Below are positions 54,301-62,785 of a DNA stretch of 64,000 bases, piece after piece (positions within the stretch are counted from its first letter, which is position 1; every line of letters begins with the position of its first letter). Position numbers and translations under genes: made by a program. Below the pieces are notes generated by a model that was given only the letters and a program-made list of their open reading frames with translations, was not told the origin of the DNA and searched no databases. The DNA comes from Solobacterium sp. (GTDB lineage Bacteria > Bacillota_I > Bacilli_A > Erysipelotrichales > Erysipelotrichaceae), in NCBI GenBank assembly GCA_017512725.1, contig JAFWEW010000031.1, positions 86,353 to 150,352 on the forward strand, written 5' to 3'.

Positions 54301-55534
54301 TGTGGATGAAACGTATATCGGCGATGACATGAAGCTCCGTCAGGTGCTGCTCAACATCCTGTCCAATGCGGTGAAATTCACGGAAGCACCCGGCAGTATT
54401 ACCCTGACGGTCGAAAAGACGGCATCCTTTAAGGATCAGTCGACGCTCCGCTTCCGCATCAAGGATACCGGTATCGGCATGGATAAGGAGTTTATCCCGA
54501 AGATCTTTGACGCATTCTCACAGGAAGATGCCAGCCGCAAGAACAAATACGGAAGTACCGGTCTCGGCATGGCGATTACAAAATCGATCGTTGAAATGAT
54601 GAATGGTTCGATCGGTGTAGAATCGGAAAAGGGCGTCGGAACGGAATTTACCGTAACCGTCACACTGAGAAACAATGACCAGGCTGAAATCAATACGGAA
54701 TCTTACGTTGATCCGAGTGCGCTGAAAGTACTGGTCGTAGATGATGATCCGATTGCGGCAGAACATGCCAGAACGGTACTGGATGAAGTCGGCATCCGGG
54801 CGGAAACCTGCACGAGCGGAGAAGAAGCACTGCGGATGATGGAACTCCAGCATACCAAAGGACAGCCGTATAACCTTGTGCTGATGGACTGGAACATGCC
54901 GGGCATGAATGGATTTGAAACATCGGATGAGATCCGGAAACAGTACAAAGATGAGAGTGCAGTCGTCGTACTTACCGCCTATAACTGGGATGATATCCAT
55001 GACGAGATGGACCGTGTCGGTGTCGACGGCTTCCTGACAAAACCGCTGACTGCAGCACATGTCCTGGAAGAATTTGAGAAAGTCGCGCACAGGAACCACG
55101 CGAATTTGTTCCATGAACGGAAACAGGCAAACCTCAGCGGGCGAAAGATCCTGCTGGCAGAAGATGTGATGGTCAATGCCGATATTATGATCGATACGCT
55201 GGAGTTTGAAAACATCGAGGTCGATCATGCGGAAAACGGCAGGATCGCACTAGAGAAGTTCAAGGACAGCGCAGAAGGAACCTATTCGGCAATCCTGATG
55301 GATGTACGCATGCCGGAGATGGATGGTCTGGAAGCTGCGTCCGCGATCCGGGCACTTCCAAGACCGGATGCGAAGAAGATTCCGATCATTGCCCTGACCG
55401 CAAACGCTTTTGATGAAGACGTACAGCGTTCCCTGCAGGCAGGTATGAATGCGCATCTCTCCAAACCGGTAGAATCCGAGTATCTGATCCGGATGCTGGG
55501 AGAGCTGATCTACCAGGCGGAAGAGTCGGAATAG
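51314..55534 (+). CDS. Amino-acid permease fused to hybrid histidine kinase with two receivers
   Basis: The protein is 1406 aa in one frame. Residues 22-480 are a 12-TM APC permease (SIGTSIGWGSFIV carries the TM1 glycine motif). Two more helices (about 486-508, 556-577) flank a 48-residue outside loop. PAS regions lie at about 600-725 and 735-865. The kinase has H900 in SMSHEIRTPMNA and ATP-site motifs DTGIGMD and STGLGMAIT. Two receivers follow with D1192 (LMDWNMPG) and D1330 (LMDVRMPE). No HPt or DNA-binding output is present. It starts 31 bp after the GGDEF gene. Whether the permease transports or only senses is unknown. Confidence 0.9.
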   Translation: MTEKKTNVPAGTGPEQASGGLRPGFTPLGMWAFSIGTSIGWGSFIVTCNTYLQKSGVLGTIFGLLIGMAGILVIAWNLQYMIQEAPDAGGIYSFCKRFTGKDFGFLAFWFILLTYLAILWANMTSLPLFARFFLGNTFQFGFHYHIFGYEVWLGEALLSMCAVALIGFLCVKSSRLPGKIMTVAALTFAVGFTVCALIAIFRHNPSFQYSPYYLEGSSTLSQIIRIAAISPWAFIGFENISHFSEEYDFPVRKVRGILIASVLVTTLLYLFVTLLSVSAYPPEYQSWLAYIQDMGNLEGVKAVPAFYAAGYYLGDTGITVLMFALFGVILTSLIGNLLALSRLLFAAGRDGEVSASLAQLNERGIPYKAIVAVVLISLFIPFLGRTAISWIVDVTTLGATMIYGLISYSVYRHAKQEGKQTETVTGVLGVFLSFVIILLLLIPGLMPFHAMETESYILFIVWSLLGLVYFRRMVRLDQNRNYGQSVIVWIILLILIMFASMMWVSRMTENAANEAVHNIFEYHETHPVDDTNEVIREERISYLEEQAKDISRVNAMYIGVSMGMFLLVIIMMLNNYRDNQKLGVQLSEAEEEAEAAKKIAAMRQTISSLLENMPGLAFTKDAATGKYLVCNQAFAEYAHKKNPEGVVGLTDAEIFDAETAAHFVKDDQMALSMEKPFIFIEEVPDAAGKPRRFQTTKLKYTDDEGRDCILGICRDVTEMMRIQHDTAMTKEDYETAGSTSIMYTHIAQTLARDYINMFYVNLDTEQYIEYRRGNKSSELSKMHRGWHFFSDCMAELSERVYPEDREAFLEAMDRRTLMKALDRKDTFVMTYREIVGDEPTYVSMKVSRMEDNDHFIIVGISNVDAEMREAMAKSEALAEALAAAEEANKSKTTFLSSMSHEIRTPMNAIIGLDKLALRDETLKEQTRTYLEKIGGSASHLLDLINDILDMSRIESGRLVLHKEVFSLTAMLEQINTMVTSQCDDKGLTYECRILNDVDETYIGDDMKLRQVLLNILSNAVKFTEAPGSITLTVEKTASFKDQSTLRFRIKDTGIGMDKEFIPKIFDAFSQEDASRKNKYGSTGLGMAITKSIVEMMNGSIGVESEKGVGTEFTVTVTLRNNDQAEINTESYVDPSALKVLVVDDDPIAAEHARTVLDEVGIRAETCTSGEEALRMMELQHTKGQPYNLVLMDWNMPGMNGFETSDEIRKQYKDESAVVVLTAYNWDDIHDEMDRVGVDGFLTKPLTAAHVLEEFEKVAHRNHANLFHERKQANLSGRKILLAEDVMVNADIMIDTLEFENIEVDHAENGRIALEKFKDSAEGTYSAILMDVRMPEMDGLEAASAIRALPRPDAKKIPIIALTANAFDEDVQRSLQAGMNAHLSKPVESEYLIRMLGELIYQAEESE

Positions 55535-55561
55535 TCCGGCTGGATCTGATTAGAAAACTTT

Positions 55562-55594
55562 GATGATCTTCAACACCGAAGATCATCTTTTTTG
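55562..55594. terminator. Strong terminator
   Basis: GATGATCTTC and GAAGATCATC form a 10-bp perfect stem around AACACC, followed by TTTTTT. It ends the kinase gene and faces the convergent RCC1-repeat gene. Confidence 0.85.
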
Positions 55595-55655
55595 TGGAAG
55601 AAAGAAATTGTTCCGATGCCTGCCCATTGTTATGAGGCGGAAGGGGTGTAATGCT

Positions 55656-56585
55656 TCACTCCCTGTCTGAGACAAGAAGATTCCAGTCGTAGACTTCGCA
55701 CTGCCGGTAGGCGTTAGCTCCCTCTGCGACAACGGATCCGTCTTTTTTTACCCCGACGGTAAATCCGAATCCGGAAGAAATACCGATAAGGTCTTCCCAG
55801 GAGGAGAGATCATAGGGTGCTCCGGCTATAACTGCCGTGCCGTCTTCCCGGATCCCGGCAGCGGAATCCCATGCAGAGACAGCCGTGATTCCGTTCCACT
55901 CAGAGACTTCACACTGTCCATGATCGTTCTTTCCGGCTGTGATGACGGTCCCGTCTTTCCGGAGCCCGATCGTGATATGTTCTCCGGCTGCGACAGCAGT
56001 GATATTTCTCCAGGAGCTGACATCGCATTCTCCATAATTGTTTTCTCCTGCAGCGATGACGGTTCCGTCTTTCCGCAAACCGACTGTGTGATTGAGCCCC
56101 GCGGAAACCATGATGATGTTCTTCCAGCCGGAAAGATTGCACTGACCATGCTGGTTTTCGCCTGCCGCTACTACACTTCCGTTTTGTGTAAGTCCTGCAA
56201 CGTGATTTCTTCCCATGGAAATCTGAACAATATCGTTCCATTCGGAAATTTGCGTTTTTTCAAAGATCTTCATGCCAAGCGGCAGTACTGTGCCGTCTTC
56301 CAGAAGACAGATCGTGTAATCATGTCCTGCCGTGATGCCAACGACTCCGGTGAGGTCATACACCCTGCACCAGGAGGAAGTTGGTCCGTCGGTCGCAGTC
56401 ACGGTGCCGTCACTTCGCAGACCCACAGTATGGTACCGTCCGGCGGCCACAGCCATAGTGCCCGTCTTCGGAAGAGGCAGGAATACCGTATTCAGCCGAT
56501 ACGCAAGAATCGCCAATACGACCATGACGGACGAAAGCAGAACCGGAGCCAGTACATTTATTGTGTTTTTATAATCTCTTTTCAT
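55656..56585 (-). CDS. RCC1-repeat membrane-anchored protein
   Basis: The protein is about 309 aa from the ATG at 56585; a TTG at 56636 gives a longer form. One membrane helix (about 12-33) is followed by roughly six RCC1-like repeats of about 40 residues, each with HTVGLRKDGTVIAAGEN-type strands, expected to form an outward-facing beta-propeller. Such propellers mediate binding in eukaryotic RCC1; bacterial copies are poorly understood. No strong ribosome binding site is visible. Confidence 0.78.
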   Translation of the reverse strand: MKRDYKNTINVLAPVLLSSVMVVLAILAYRLNTVFLPLPKTGTMAVAAGRYHTVGLRSDGTVTATDGPTSSWCRVYDLTGVVGITAGHDYTICLLEDGTVLPLGMKIFEKTQISEWNDIVQISMGRNHVAGLTQNGSVVAAGENQHGQCNLSGWKNIIMVSAGLNHTVGLRKDGTVIAAGENNYGECDVSSWRNITAVAAGEHITIGLRKDGTVITAGKNDHGQCEVSEWNGITAVSAWDSAAGIREDGTAVIAGAPYDLSSWEDLIGISSGFGFTVGVKKDGSVVAEGANAYRQCEVYDWNLLVSDRE

Positions 56586-56646
56586 AGTTGAGTAAAGTAT
56601 AGAAAATATAACCTTTATCGAAAAATAAACAGGCAATCAATCCGGA

Positions 56647-57405
56647 TTATGCAAACTGAACTTCGATTCCTTCCCGATTCAGGATCTCGACGGTCTCTTT
56701 GGGAAGACTGCTGTCAGTGATGACGAGCTTTGGCTGCCGCTTGATATTCATCGGTACGGTTCCTGCACCGTGAAATTTCGCACTTTCGGTGAGGATGACC
56801 ATATTCTCGCAGGAATGCGCCATGTCCCGGACTGCCTGGGCACGCAGCGAATCCTTGTTGGTAAAGCCGGTCCGCTCACTCCAGCCGTCCGTGCCGGCAA
56901 AGAAATACTTCACATTGTAGTTTTCGGCCGCATCTCTGATCATCGGTCCGACGAGACATTCGGAACCCTGCTGGTAGATCCCGCCGAGCAGAACGACGGT
57001 TATGTTTTTGGAACCCTTGATATATTCTGCGATGTAGACGCTGTTTGTCACGATCGTAACATTCTCTCTGGTATCGGCAATTACTCTGGCAAGCAGGGCA
57101 CAGCAGCTGCCGTTTTCGATCATGACCGTATCGCCGTTTTTAATTAAGGATGCGGCCTTTTCTGCGATCTTCATCTTTTCGTTAAAGTGATAGGCAAGTC
57201 TTGCGGCAATGTTGTCAGAATCATTGATCTGTGCGAAACCGTGCTGCCGTTTGATCAGCCCGATTTTCTCCAGCTCATCCAGATCCTTTCGGATCGTTAC
57301 CTGGGAAACCGCAAGCCGCTCAGAAAGCTCTGCCACATCCGCTTTCTGATGCTCCGCAATCAGACGGATGATCTCTGCAGTACGCTGTTCTTTTTTTACA
57401 GACAT
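56647..57405 (-). CDS. DeoR-family transcriptional repressor
   Basis: The protein is 252 aa. The N-terminal winged HTH (VAELSERLAVSQVTIRKDLDELEKIGLIKRQHG) is the DeoR signature; the C-terminal sugar-phosphate sensor domain contains TNSVYIAEY, LLGGIYQQ and AGTDGW. It probably responds to a phosphorylated sugar. It follows the activating-enzyme gene by 14 bp and is divergent from the glycyl radical enzyme, so it is a likely controller of both. Confidence 0.9.
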   Translation of the reverse strand: MSVKKEQRTAEIIRLIAEHQKADVAELSERLAVSQVTIRKDLDELEKIGLIKRQHGFAQINDSDNIAARLAYHFNEKMKIAEKAASLIKNGDTVMIENGSCCALLARVIADTRENVTIVTNSVYIAEYIKGSKNITVVLLGGIYQQGSECLVGPMIRDAAENYNVKYFFAGTDGWSERTGFTNKDSLRAQAVRDMAHSCENMVILTESAKFHGAGTVPMNIKRQPKLVITDSSLPKETVEILNREGIEVQFA

Positions 57406-57419
57406 GTGTAGAACCTCCT

Positions 57420-58331
57420 TCAGAAAAACGCCTGAATCTCATTGTCCAGAAAGACCTGCCGATAATCTTCGAGATCTTCCCGGTGCAGGGCACTGACATT
57501 CTGATAGGCATAGTCTCTGCCCAGAAGCGTATATTTGTTTTCTCCAAACTGATGGAAGGGAAGAAGCTGGCATTTGCGAATGCCGATCTCTTTCAGCAAT
57601 GCCGAGAACTGTTCGGCATCTTCCGGGGAATCATTGAACCCGGGGATGACCGGGATCCGGGGAAGAACTTCTTTTCCCTGTGACCGGGCATACTTCATAT
57701 TGGAGACTGGAAGATCATTCGCAGCACCGGTGTATTGTTTATGCTTTGCCGGATCCCAGTGCTTCAGATCAAAGAGAATGATATCCAGATATTCCGCGAT
57801 TTTCCGGAAGACAGATTCCGGTGCGTATCCGGTTGTTTCCGCACAGGTCGAAAGACCTTCTTCCCGGGAAGCGATCAGCAGTGCTTCCGCAAAGTCCGGC
57901 TGGGAAAGCATCTCGCCTCCGGAAAGGGTGATCCCGCCGCCGCTTTCTTCATAGAAGACCATATCCTGCAGGACAACATCCAGCACTTCCTGTACCGTCT
58001 TCTGCTGGCCTTCCAGACGCAGCGCCTTTCCCGGGCACTCGGCTGCACATCTGCCGCAGGCAGTGCATCGGAATGGATCGATATGGATCACTGTGCTGGC
58101 TTCACATACTGCCTGAGCCGGGCAGATTTCAATACAGTGATGACAGTGAAGGCATTTGCCCGGATCCTGCAGGATCTGTATCTTTGCGAGCTGGCTTTCC
58201 GGATTTGAACACCATCTGCACCGGAGCGGACAGCCTTTGAAGAATACGACCGTGCGGATGCCGGGTCCGTCATTGACACTGAATTTCTGGATGTTGAATA
58301 TTACACCCGATTTGTTTCTGTCTGCCTTCAT
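57420..58331 (-). CDS. Glycyl radical enzyme activating protein (radical SAM)
   Basis: The protein is 303 aa. The radical-SAM motif is CPLRCRWC near residue 34, followed by two ferredoxin-type clusters (CLHCHHCIEICP and CTACGRCAAECP), as in PflA-like activases with a cluster insert. ITLSGGEML is the SAM-binding GGE region. It installs the glycyl radical on the enzyme encoded divergently at 58509. GAGG precedes the ATG. Confidence 0.92.
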   Translation of the reverse strand: MKADRNKSGVIFNIQKFSVNDGPGIRTVVFFKGCPLRCRWCSNPESQLAKIQILQDPGKCLHCHHCIEICPAQAVCEASTVIHIDPFRCTACGRCAAECPGKALRLEGQQKTVQEVLDVVLQDMVFYEESGGGITLSGGEMLSQPDFAEALLIASREEGLSTCAETTGYAPESVFRKIAEYLDIILFDLKHWDPAKHKQYTGAANDLPVSNMKYARSQGKEVLPRIPVIPGFNDSPEDAEQFSALLKEIGIRKCQLLPFHQFGENKYTLLGRDYAYQNVSALHREDLEDYRQVFLDNEIQAFF

Positions 58332-58425
58332 TGATCAAACCTCATTCGAATCATAACACGGCAGCTTTCAAAATGGTACAAAAAACTTACGAATGAAAGA
58401 ATATATAGAATCGTATGGATATAAT

Positions 58426-58454
58426 TTGACATTGAATCACGATATTTATACAGT
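58426..58454 (+). promoter_or_regulatory. Promoter of the glycyl radical enzyme gene
   Basis: TTGACA (58426-58431) and TACAGT (58449-58454) are 17 bp apart. A palindrome TTTCGAACGAAA (58481-58492) lies downstream, just before the ribosome binding site; it could be a DeoR operator. Confidence 0.6.
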
Positions 58455-58508
58455 ATAGATGCGAACAGAATTAAAAATACTTTCGAACGAAATATTTGGA
58501 GGCGGAAT

Positions 58509-60923
58509 ATGGAAAACAGAGAACAGTTCGGATCACTGACCGGGCGCATGCAGGCGTTCCGGGAAGAAGTACTGGATGAAAAACCATATGTCGATGCAGA
58601 ACGGGCCGTACTGGCAACGGAAGCGTATCGGGAAAATCAGAACCAGCCGCGGGTAATGGTGCGGGCGCTGATGCTGAAAAAGATCCTGGAAAACATGACG
58701 ATCTATATCGAAGACAAGACGCTGATTGTCGGAAATCAGGCGACGAAAAACCGGAATGCGCCTGTTTTCCCGGAATATACACTGGAATTTGTGCGAAAAG
58801 AGCTCGATCTGTTTGAAAAACGGGATGGGGACGTGTTTTACATCACCGAAGAAACGAAACAGCAGATCCGGGATATCGCTCCGTTCTGGGAGAATAACAA
58901 TCTGCGGGCAAGAGGGGAAGCTCTACTCCCGGAGGAAGTTCAGGTATTCATGAAGACCGGGGTCTTCGGCATGGAGGGAAAACTGAATGCCGGAGATGCG
59001 CATCTGGCCGTCAATTACGAAAAAGTTCTGAAGGAAGGCCTGAAGGGCTATGAAGCGCGGACCCGGAAGCTGAAAGAGGAACTCGATCTGACTGAACCCG
59101 ACGCGATCGACAAATATGTATTCTACAAAGCGGTGCTGATCGTCATCGAAGCGGTGCATCAGTTCGCACAGCGCTACAGCCATCTTGCGGCAGAACTTGC
59201 GGAACCGGAGACAAACGCAGAACGGAAAGCGGAGCTGGAAGAAATCAGCCGCATCTGTGCGAAGGTTCCGTATGAACCGGCATCCTCGTTCCGGGAGGCG
59301 GTTCAGGCCGTCTGGTTCATCCAGCTGATCCTGCAGATCGAGTCGAACGGCCATTCCCTGAGCTACGGCCGGTTCGATCAGTACATGTATCCATACTTCA
59401 TTCAGGATTTAAAGAATGAAAGGATCACAAAGGAAGAAGCGCTGGAGCTTCTGACCTGCCTCTGGATCAAGACCCTCACCATCAACAAAGTACGCAGTCA
59501 GGCCCATACCCTCAGCTCGGCCGGTTCGCCGATGTACCAGAACGTAACGATCGGGGGACAGACAACCGATCGCAAAGATGCGGTCAACGAGCTCTCGTTC
59601 CTGGTACTGCAGTCGGTGGCACAGACCCGTCTTACCCAGCCGAACCTCACCGTGCGCTATCATGCGAATCTGAACAAGCAGTTCTTTGATGAATGTATCG
59701 AAGTGATGAAGCTTGGCTTTGGAATGCCGGCACTGAACAACGATGAGATCATCATTCCATCGTTTATCAACTGGGGTGTCAAAGAAGAAGACGCCTATAA
59801 CTACAGTGCGATCGGCTGTGTTGAAACAGCAGTACCGGGAAAGTGGGGCTATCGCTGTACCGGCATGTCCTATATCAATTTCCCACGGCTTCTGCTGTGT
59901 GCGATGAACAACGGCGTCGATCTGACAAGCGGAGAACAGTTCACGAAGGGATACGGTTATTTCACGGAGTGGAAGAGCTATGAAGAACTGATGCAGGTAT
60001 GGGACAAAACACTGCGGGAATTCACCCGGTACAGTGTGATCGTTGAAAACGCGATCGACAAGGCCTCCGAGCGGGATGTGCCGGATATTCTCTGTTCTGC
60101 CCTGACCGATGACTGCATCGGAAGAGGAAAGACGATCAAGGAAGGCGGTGCAGTATACGATTTCATCTCCGGCCTGCAGGTCGGTATTGCCAACATGGCA
60201 GATTCCCTTGCGGCAATAAAGAAGCTGATCTATGAAGAGAAAAAGATCACACCGCAACAGCTTTGGGATGCCATTCTGGATGATTTCCAGAGCGCGGAAA
60301 ACCGGAAGATCCAGGACATGCTAGTAAATGAAGCACCGAAGTACGGCAATGACGATGATTACGCAGATCAGCTTGTGATAGAAGCGTATGACAGCTATCT
60401 CGATGAGATCCGCAAATATCCGAACACCCGGTTTGCGAGAGGGCCGATCGGCGGAATCCGCTACGGAGGCACATCCTCGATCAGCGCCAATGTCGGACAG
60501 GGCATGGGCACGATGGCGACACCGGACGGCAGAAACGCACGGGAGCCGTTAGCGGAAGGATGCTCGCCGGCACATAATGCCGACAAAAACGGACCGACCG
60601 CCGTCTTCAAATCTGTCGCAAAACTGCCGACCGATCAGATCACCGGAGGCGTTCTGCTGAATCAGAAGATGACGCCGCAGATGTTATCCACAGAGGAAAA
60701 CAAACAGAAACTGGAAATGCTTATTAGAGCGTTCTTCAACCGTCTCCATGGCTATCATGTGCAGTACAACATCGTTTCCAGGGAAACACTCCTGGATGCA
60801 CAGGCACACCCGGAAAAACATAAAGACCTGATCGTAAGAGTTGCGGGATACAGCGCATTCTTCAATGTGCTTTCCCGCAAAACGCAGGATGATATTATCG
60901 GAAGAACCGAACAGTCGCTGTAA
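58509..60923 (+). CDS. YbiW/PflD-like glycyl radical enzyme
   Basis: The protein is 804 aa, near the usual 780-850. The thiyl Cys437 sits in SAIGCVETAVPGKWGYR and the radical Gly780 in RVAGYSAFF. The CVE triad (Cys then Glu two residues on) is typical of GRE dehydratases rather than pyruvate formate-lyase. The surrounding sequence resembles E. coli YbiW/PflD as I remember them. GGAGG precedes the ATG. From memory, not verified, that group has been linked to 1,5-anhydroglucitol 6-phosphate; here a ROK kinase and a DeoR regulator are consistent with a sugar-like substrate. Confidence 0.9.
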   Translation: MENREQFGSLTGRMQAFREEVLDEKPYVDAERAVLATEAYRENQNQPRVMVRALMLKKILENMTIYIEDKTLIVGNQATKNRNAPVFPEYTLEFVRKELDLFEKRDGDVFYITEETKQQIRDIAPFWENNNLRARGEALLPEEVQVFMKTGVFGMEGKLNAGDAHLAVNYEKVLKEGLKGYEARTRKLKEELDLTEPDAIDKYVFYKAVLIVIEAVHQFAQRYSHLAAELAEPETNAERKAELEEISRICAKVPYEPASSFREAVQAVWFIQLILQIESNGHSLSYGRFDQYMYPYFIQDLKNERITKEEALELLTCLWIKTLTINKVRSQAHTLSSAGSPMYQNVTIGGQTTDRKDAVNELSFLVLQSVAQTRLTQPNLTVRYHANLNKQFFDECIEVMKLGFGMPALNNDEIIIPSFINWGVKEEDAYNYSAIGCVETAVPGKWGYRCTGMSYINFPRLLLCAMNNGVDLTSGEQFTKGYGYFTEWKSYEELMQVWDKTLREFTRYSVIVENAIDKASERDVPDILCSALTDDCIGRGKTIKEGGAVYDFISGLQVGIANMADSLAAIKKLIYEEKKITPQQLWDAILDDFQSAENRKIQDMLVNEAPKYGNDDDYADQLVIEAYDSYLDEIRKYPNTRFARGPIGGIRYGGTSSISANVGQGMGTMATPDGRNAREPLAEGCSPAHNADKNGPTAVFKSVAKLPTDQITGGVLLNQKMTPQMLSTEENKQKLEMLIRAFFNRLHGYHVQYNIVSRETLLDAQAHPEKHKDLIVRVAGYSAFFNVLSRKTQDDIIGRTEQSL

Positions 60924-61003
60924 GGGAAACCGGATGGTTTCTGCAATCTGACCGGCCAGAAGAAGGAGGGAACTGGTACACTGAAGGCAGGAGAAAAAAG
61001 ACT

Positions 61004-61897
61004 ATGAATCAGATACTGACGTTTGATATTGGCGGTACGTACATCAAATATGCGGTGATGAATACCGCCTATGAGATTTTTGAACGGGGAAAAGTCGAAA
61101 CACCGAGAGACAGCAGAGAAACGCTGATCAACACGCTTTCCTCCATCTATGAGAAGTTTTCTGATATCTCCGGAATTGCGATCTCCATGCCGGGAATCAT
61201 CGATACGGAAAACGGTTACTGCAAAATGGGAGGATCGCTTCATTTCAACGATGACTTCTATCTTGCACAGGCACTGAAGGAAAAATGTCCGGTAGATGTC
61301 TTAATCGAAAATGATGCGAAGTGCGCTGCGATGGCCGAAGCTTCCGAAGGAAGTCTGAAGGATGTGGAAGACGGATTCGTACTGATCTTCGGTACGATGG
61401 TCGGCGGAGGCTATATCCGCAATCACAAACTTGTCCGGGGCAAACATTTCTCCGCAGGGGAGATCAGCTATATCATCAGTGGAAACGATACGCCGGAATT
61501 TGAAGGAAGGATCTTCGGCAACCGCTGCGGTACGCCGAACCTCTGCCGGATGTATGCGGAGAAAAAACAGCTGGATGTAAAAGAGGTGACCGGCAGAAAG
61601 GTGTTTGATGCGGTCAACGCAAATGATCCGGAGGCGATCGAAGTTCTCGACCGGTTCACCCGCGAGATCGCCGTGCAGATCTTCAGCTTGCAGACGATCC
61701 TTGATGTTGAGCGGTTCGCGATCGGCGGCGGAATCAGTGCTCAGCCGGTATTTACCGACAGCATCCGTTCCAACCTGAAGAAGCTGTATGCGGAATGTCC
61801 GTTCACACTTCCGCATGCAGAGATCGTTACCTGCAAGTTCCAGAACGATGCCAATCTGATCGGTGCATTGAGCTGCTTCCTTGCCGCATACCGTTAA
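61004..61897 (+). CDS. ROK-family sugar kinase, zinc motif missing
   Basis: The protein is 297 aa. The phosphate loop is LTFDIGGTYIKYAVM and the catalytic Asp lies in LIENDAKCAAMAE; FGTMVGGGYI is the second phosphate region. The usual ROK zinc motif (His plus CxCGxxGC) is replaced by FGNRCGTPNLC, so zinc binding is probably lost, as in some beta-glucoside and N-acetylmannosamine kinases. It follows the glycyl radical enzyme after 80 bp and may make the phosphorylated substrate for it. Confidence 0.85.
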   Translation: MNQILTFDIGGTYIKYAVMNTAYEIFERGKVETPRDSRETLINTLSSIYEKFSDISGIAISMPGIIDTENGYCKMGGSLHFNDDFYLAQALKEKCPVDVLIENDAKCAAMAEASEGSLKDVEDGFVLIFGTMVGGGYIRNHKLVRGKHFSAGEISYIISGNDTPEFEGRIFGNRCGTPNLCRMYAEKKQLDVKEVTGRKVFDAVNANDPEAIEVLDRFTREIAVQIFSLQTILDVERFAIGGGISAQPVFTDSIRSNLKKLYAECPFTLPHAEIVTCKFQNDANLIGALSCFLAAYR

Positions 61898-61908
61898 TAA
61901 ACCAAAAG

Positions 61909-61938
61909 AAACCCGACTTCCTGGAAGCCGGTTTTTTT
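61909..61938. terminator. Terminator between convergent genes
   Basis: AAACC pairs with GGTTT and CTTC with GAAG around CTG; T runs occur on both strands (TTTTTTT plus, TTTCTTTT minus). It serves the ROK kinase and the phosphatase. Confidence 0.75.
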
Positions 61939-61950
61939 CAATACTCGGAA

Positions 61951-62598
61951 TCAGAAACTGGCATAGTGATCGACGACATCGTCCCGGTCGTAATAGACCT
62001 TATCGATCTCCGCCAGTTTTGCATTGCCGTGTTCTGCATCGATGATACTGACACAGCAGTTATAAGGCATATGGCCCTGCCAGAAATCCATTGGATCTTC
62101 AAACAGGAAATTGAGCATTGCCCGGACCGCGAATCCATGCGTTGAGACAAGATAGGTCTTCCCGTCATCCTTCGCGATCAGTTCTTTCAGGAATTCCTGT
62201 GTGCGTGAACATACCTGTTCGGTTGTTTCGCCATTGGGACAGCCTTCAAAATCCAGCGGGTTCCGGAAATATCGCATGATCGCTTCCGGGTCTGCTTCAC
62301 ATTCACCAGGCCGGAATTTCACGCCTTCCCAGTCGCCGACAAAGATCTCTTTGAGACGCTCATCCGTAACGATCGGAACGTATTCATTTCCGCTTTCCCG
62401 CAGTACAAGTTCTGCGGTATCTCTGGCTCTTTGAAGCGGGCTGGAGTAACAGCCGTCAAAGTGAATGCCTTTCATATTCGTTCCGGTTACTGCAGCAAGC
62501 CTTCTCCCGTTTTCGTTCAGGGGATCATCGGTCCAGCCGGATAGCTTTCCTTCCAGATTTGCCGGTGTTTCTCCGTGTCGGATAACATAGATGCGCAT
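61951..62598 (-). CDS. Histidine phosphatase (phosphoglycerate mutase-like)
   Basis: The protein is 215 aa. VIRHGETPAN gives the phosphorylated His, SSPLQRARDTAELV and LVSTHGFAVRA complete the site. It belongs to the GpmB/CobC-like branch, usually small-molecule phosphatases. GGGAGG precedes the ATG. The neighbouring sugar kinase suggests a phosphosugar as a possible substrate, but this is only from proximity. Confidence 0.88.
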   Translation of the reverse strand: MRIYVIRHGETPANLEGKLSGWTDDPLNENGRRLAAVTGTNMKGIHFDGCYSSPLQRARDTAELVLRESGNEYVPIVTDERLKEIFVGDWEGVKFRPGECEADPEAIMRYFRNPLDFEGCPNGETTEQVCSRTQEFLKELIAKDDGKTYLVSTHGFAVRAMLNFLFEDPMDFWQGHMPYNCCVSIIDAEHGNAKLAEIDKVYYDRDDVVDHYASF

Positions 62599-62705
62599 AA
62601 GTACCTCCCTGCAAAAAAGCAGTATTCTATGTAATTGTACCCGAAAAGGAAAATTGCCGGAAAAGGTAAATCCGGTGCGGATATATTCACAATATTTGTT
62701 AACCG

Positions 62706-62711
62706 ATATAA
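62706..62711 (+). promoter_or_regulatory. -10 element of the lipoprotein gene
   Basis: TATAAT lies about 75 bp before the start codon. Its -35 is unclear. A perfect palindrome lies 28 bp downstream. Confidence 0.45.
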
Positions 62712-62738
62712 TGAAGTTGTATCACGAATGAATGGTTC

Positions 62739-62754
62739 CGGCTGTTAACAGCCG
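62739..62754 (+). promoter_or_regulatory. 16-bp perfect palindrome, possible operator
   Basis: CGGCTGTTAACAGCCG is an uninterrupted palindrome just downstream of the predicted transcription start. It could be a repressor site or form an RNA hairpin in the leader. Confidence 0.45.
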
Positions 62755-62785
62755 ATTGAACATATGTGTATACAGGAGGTGAATG

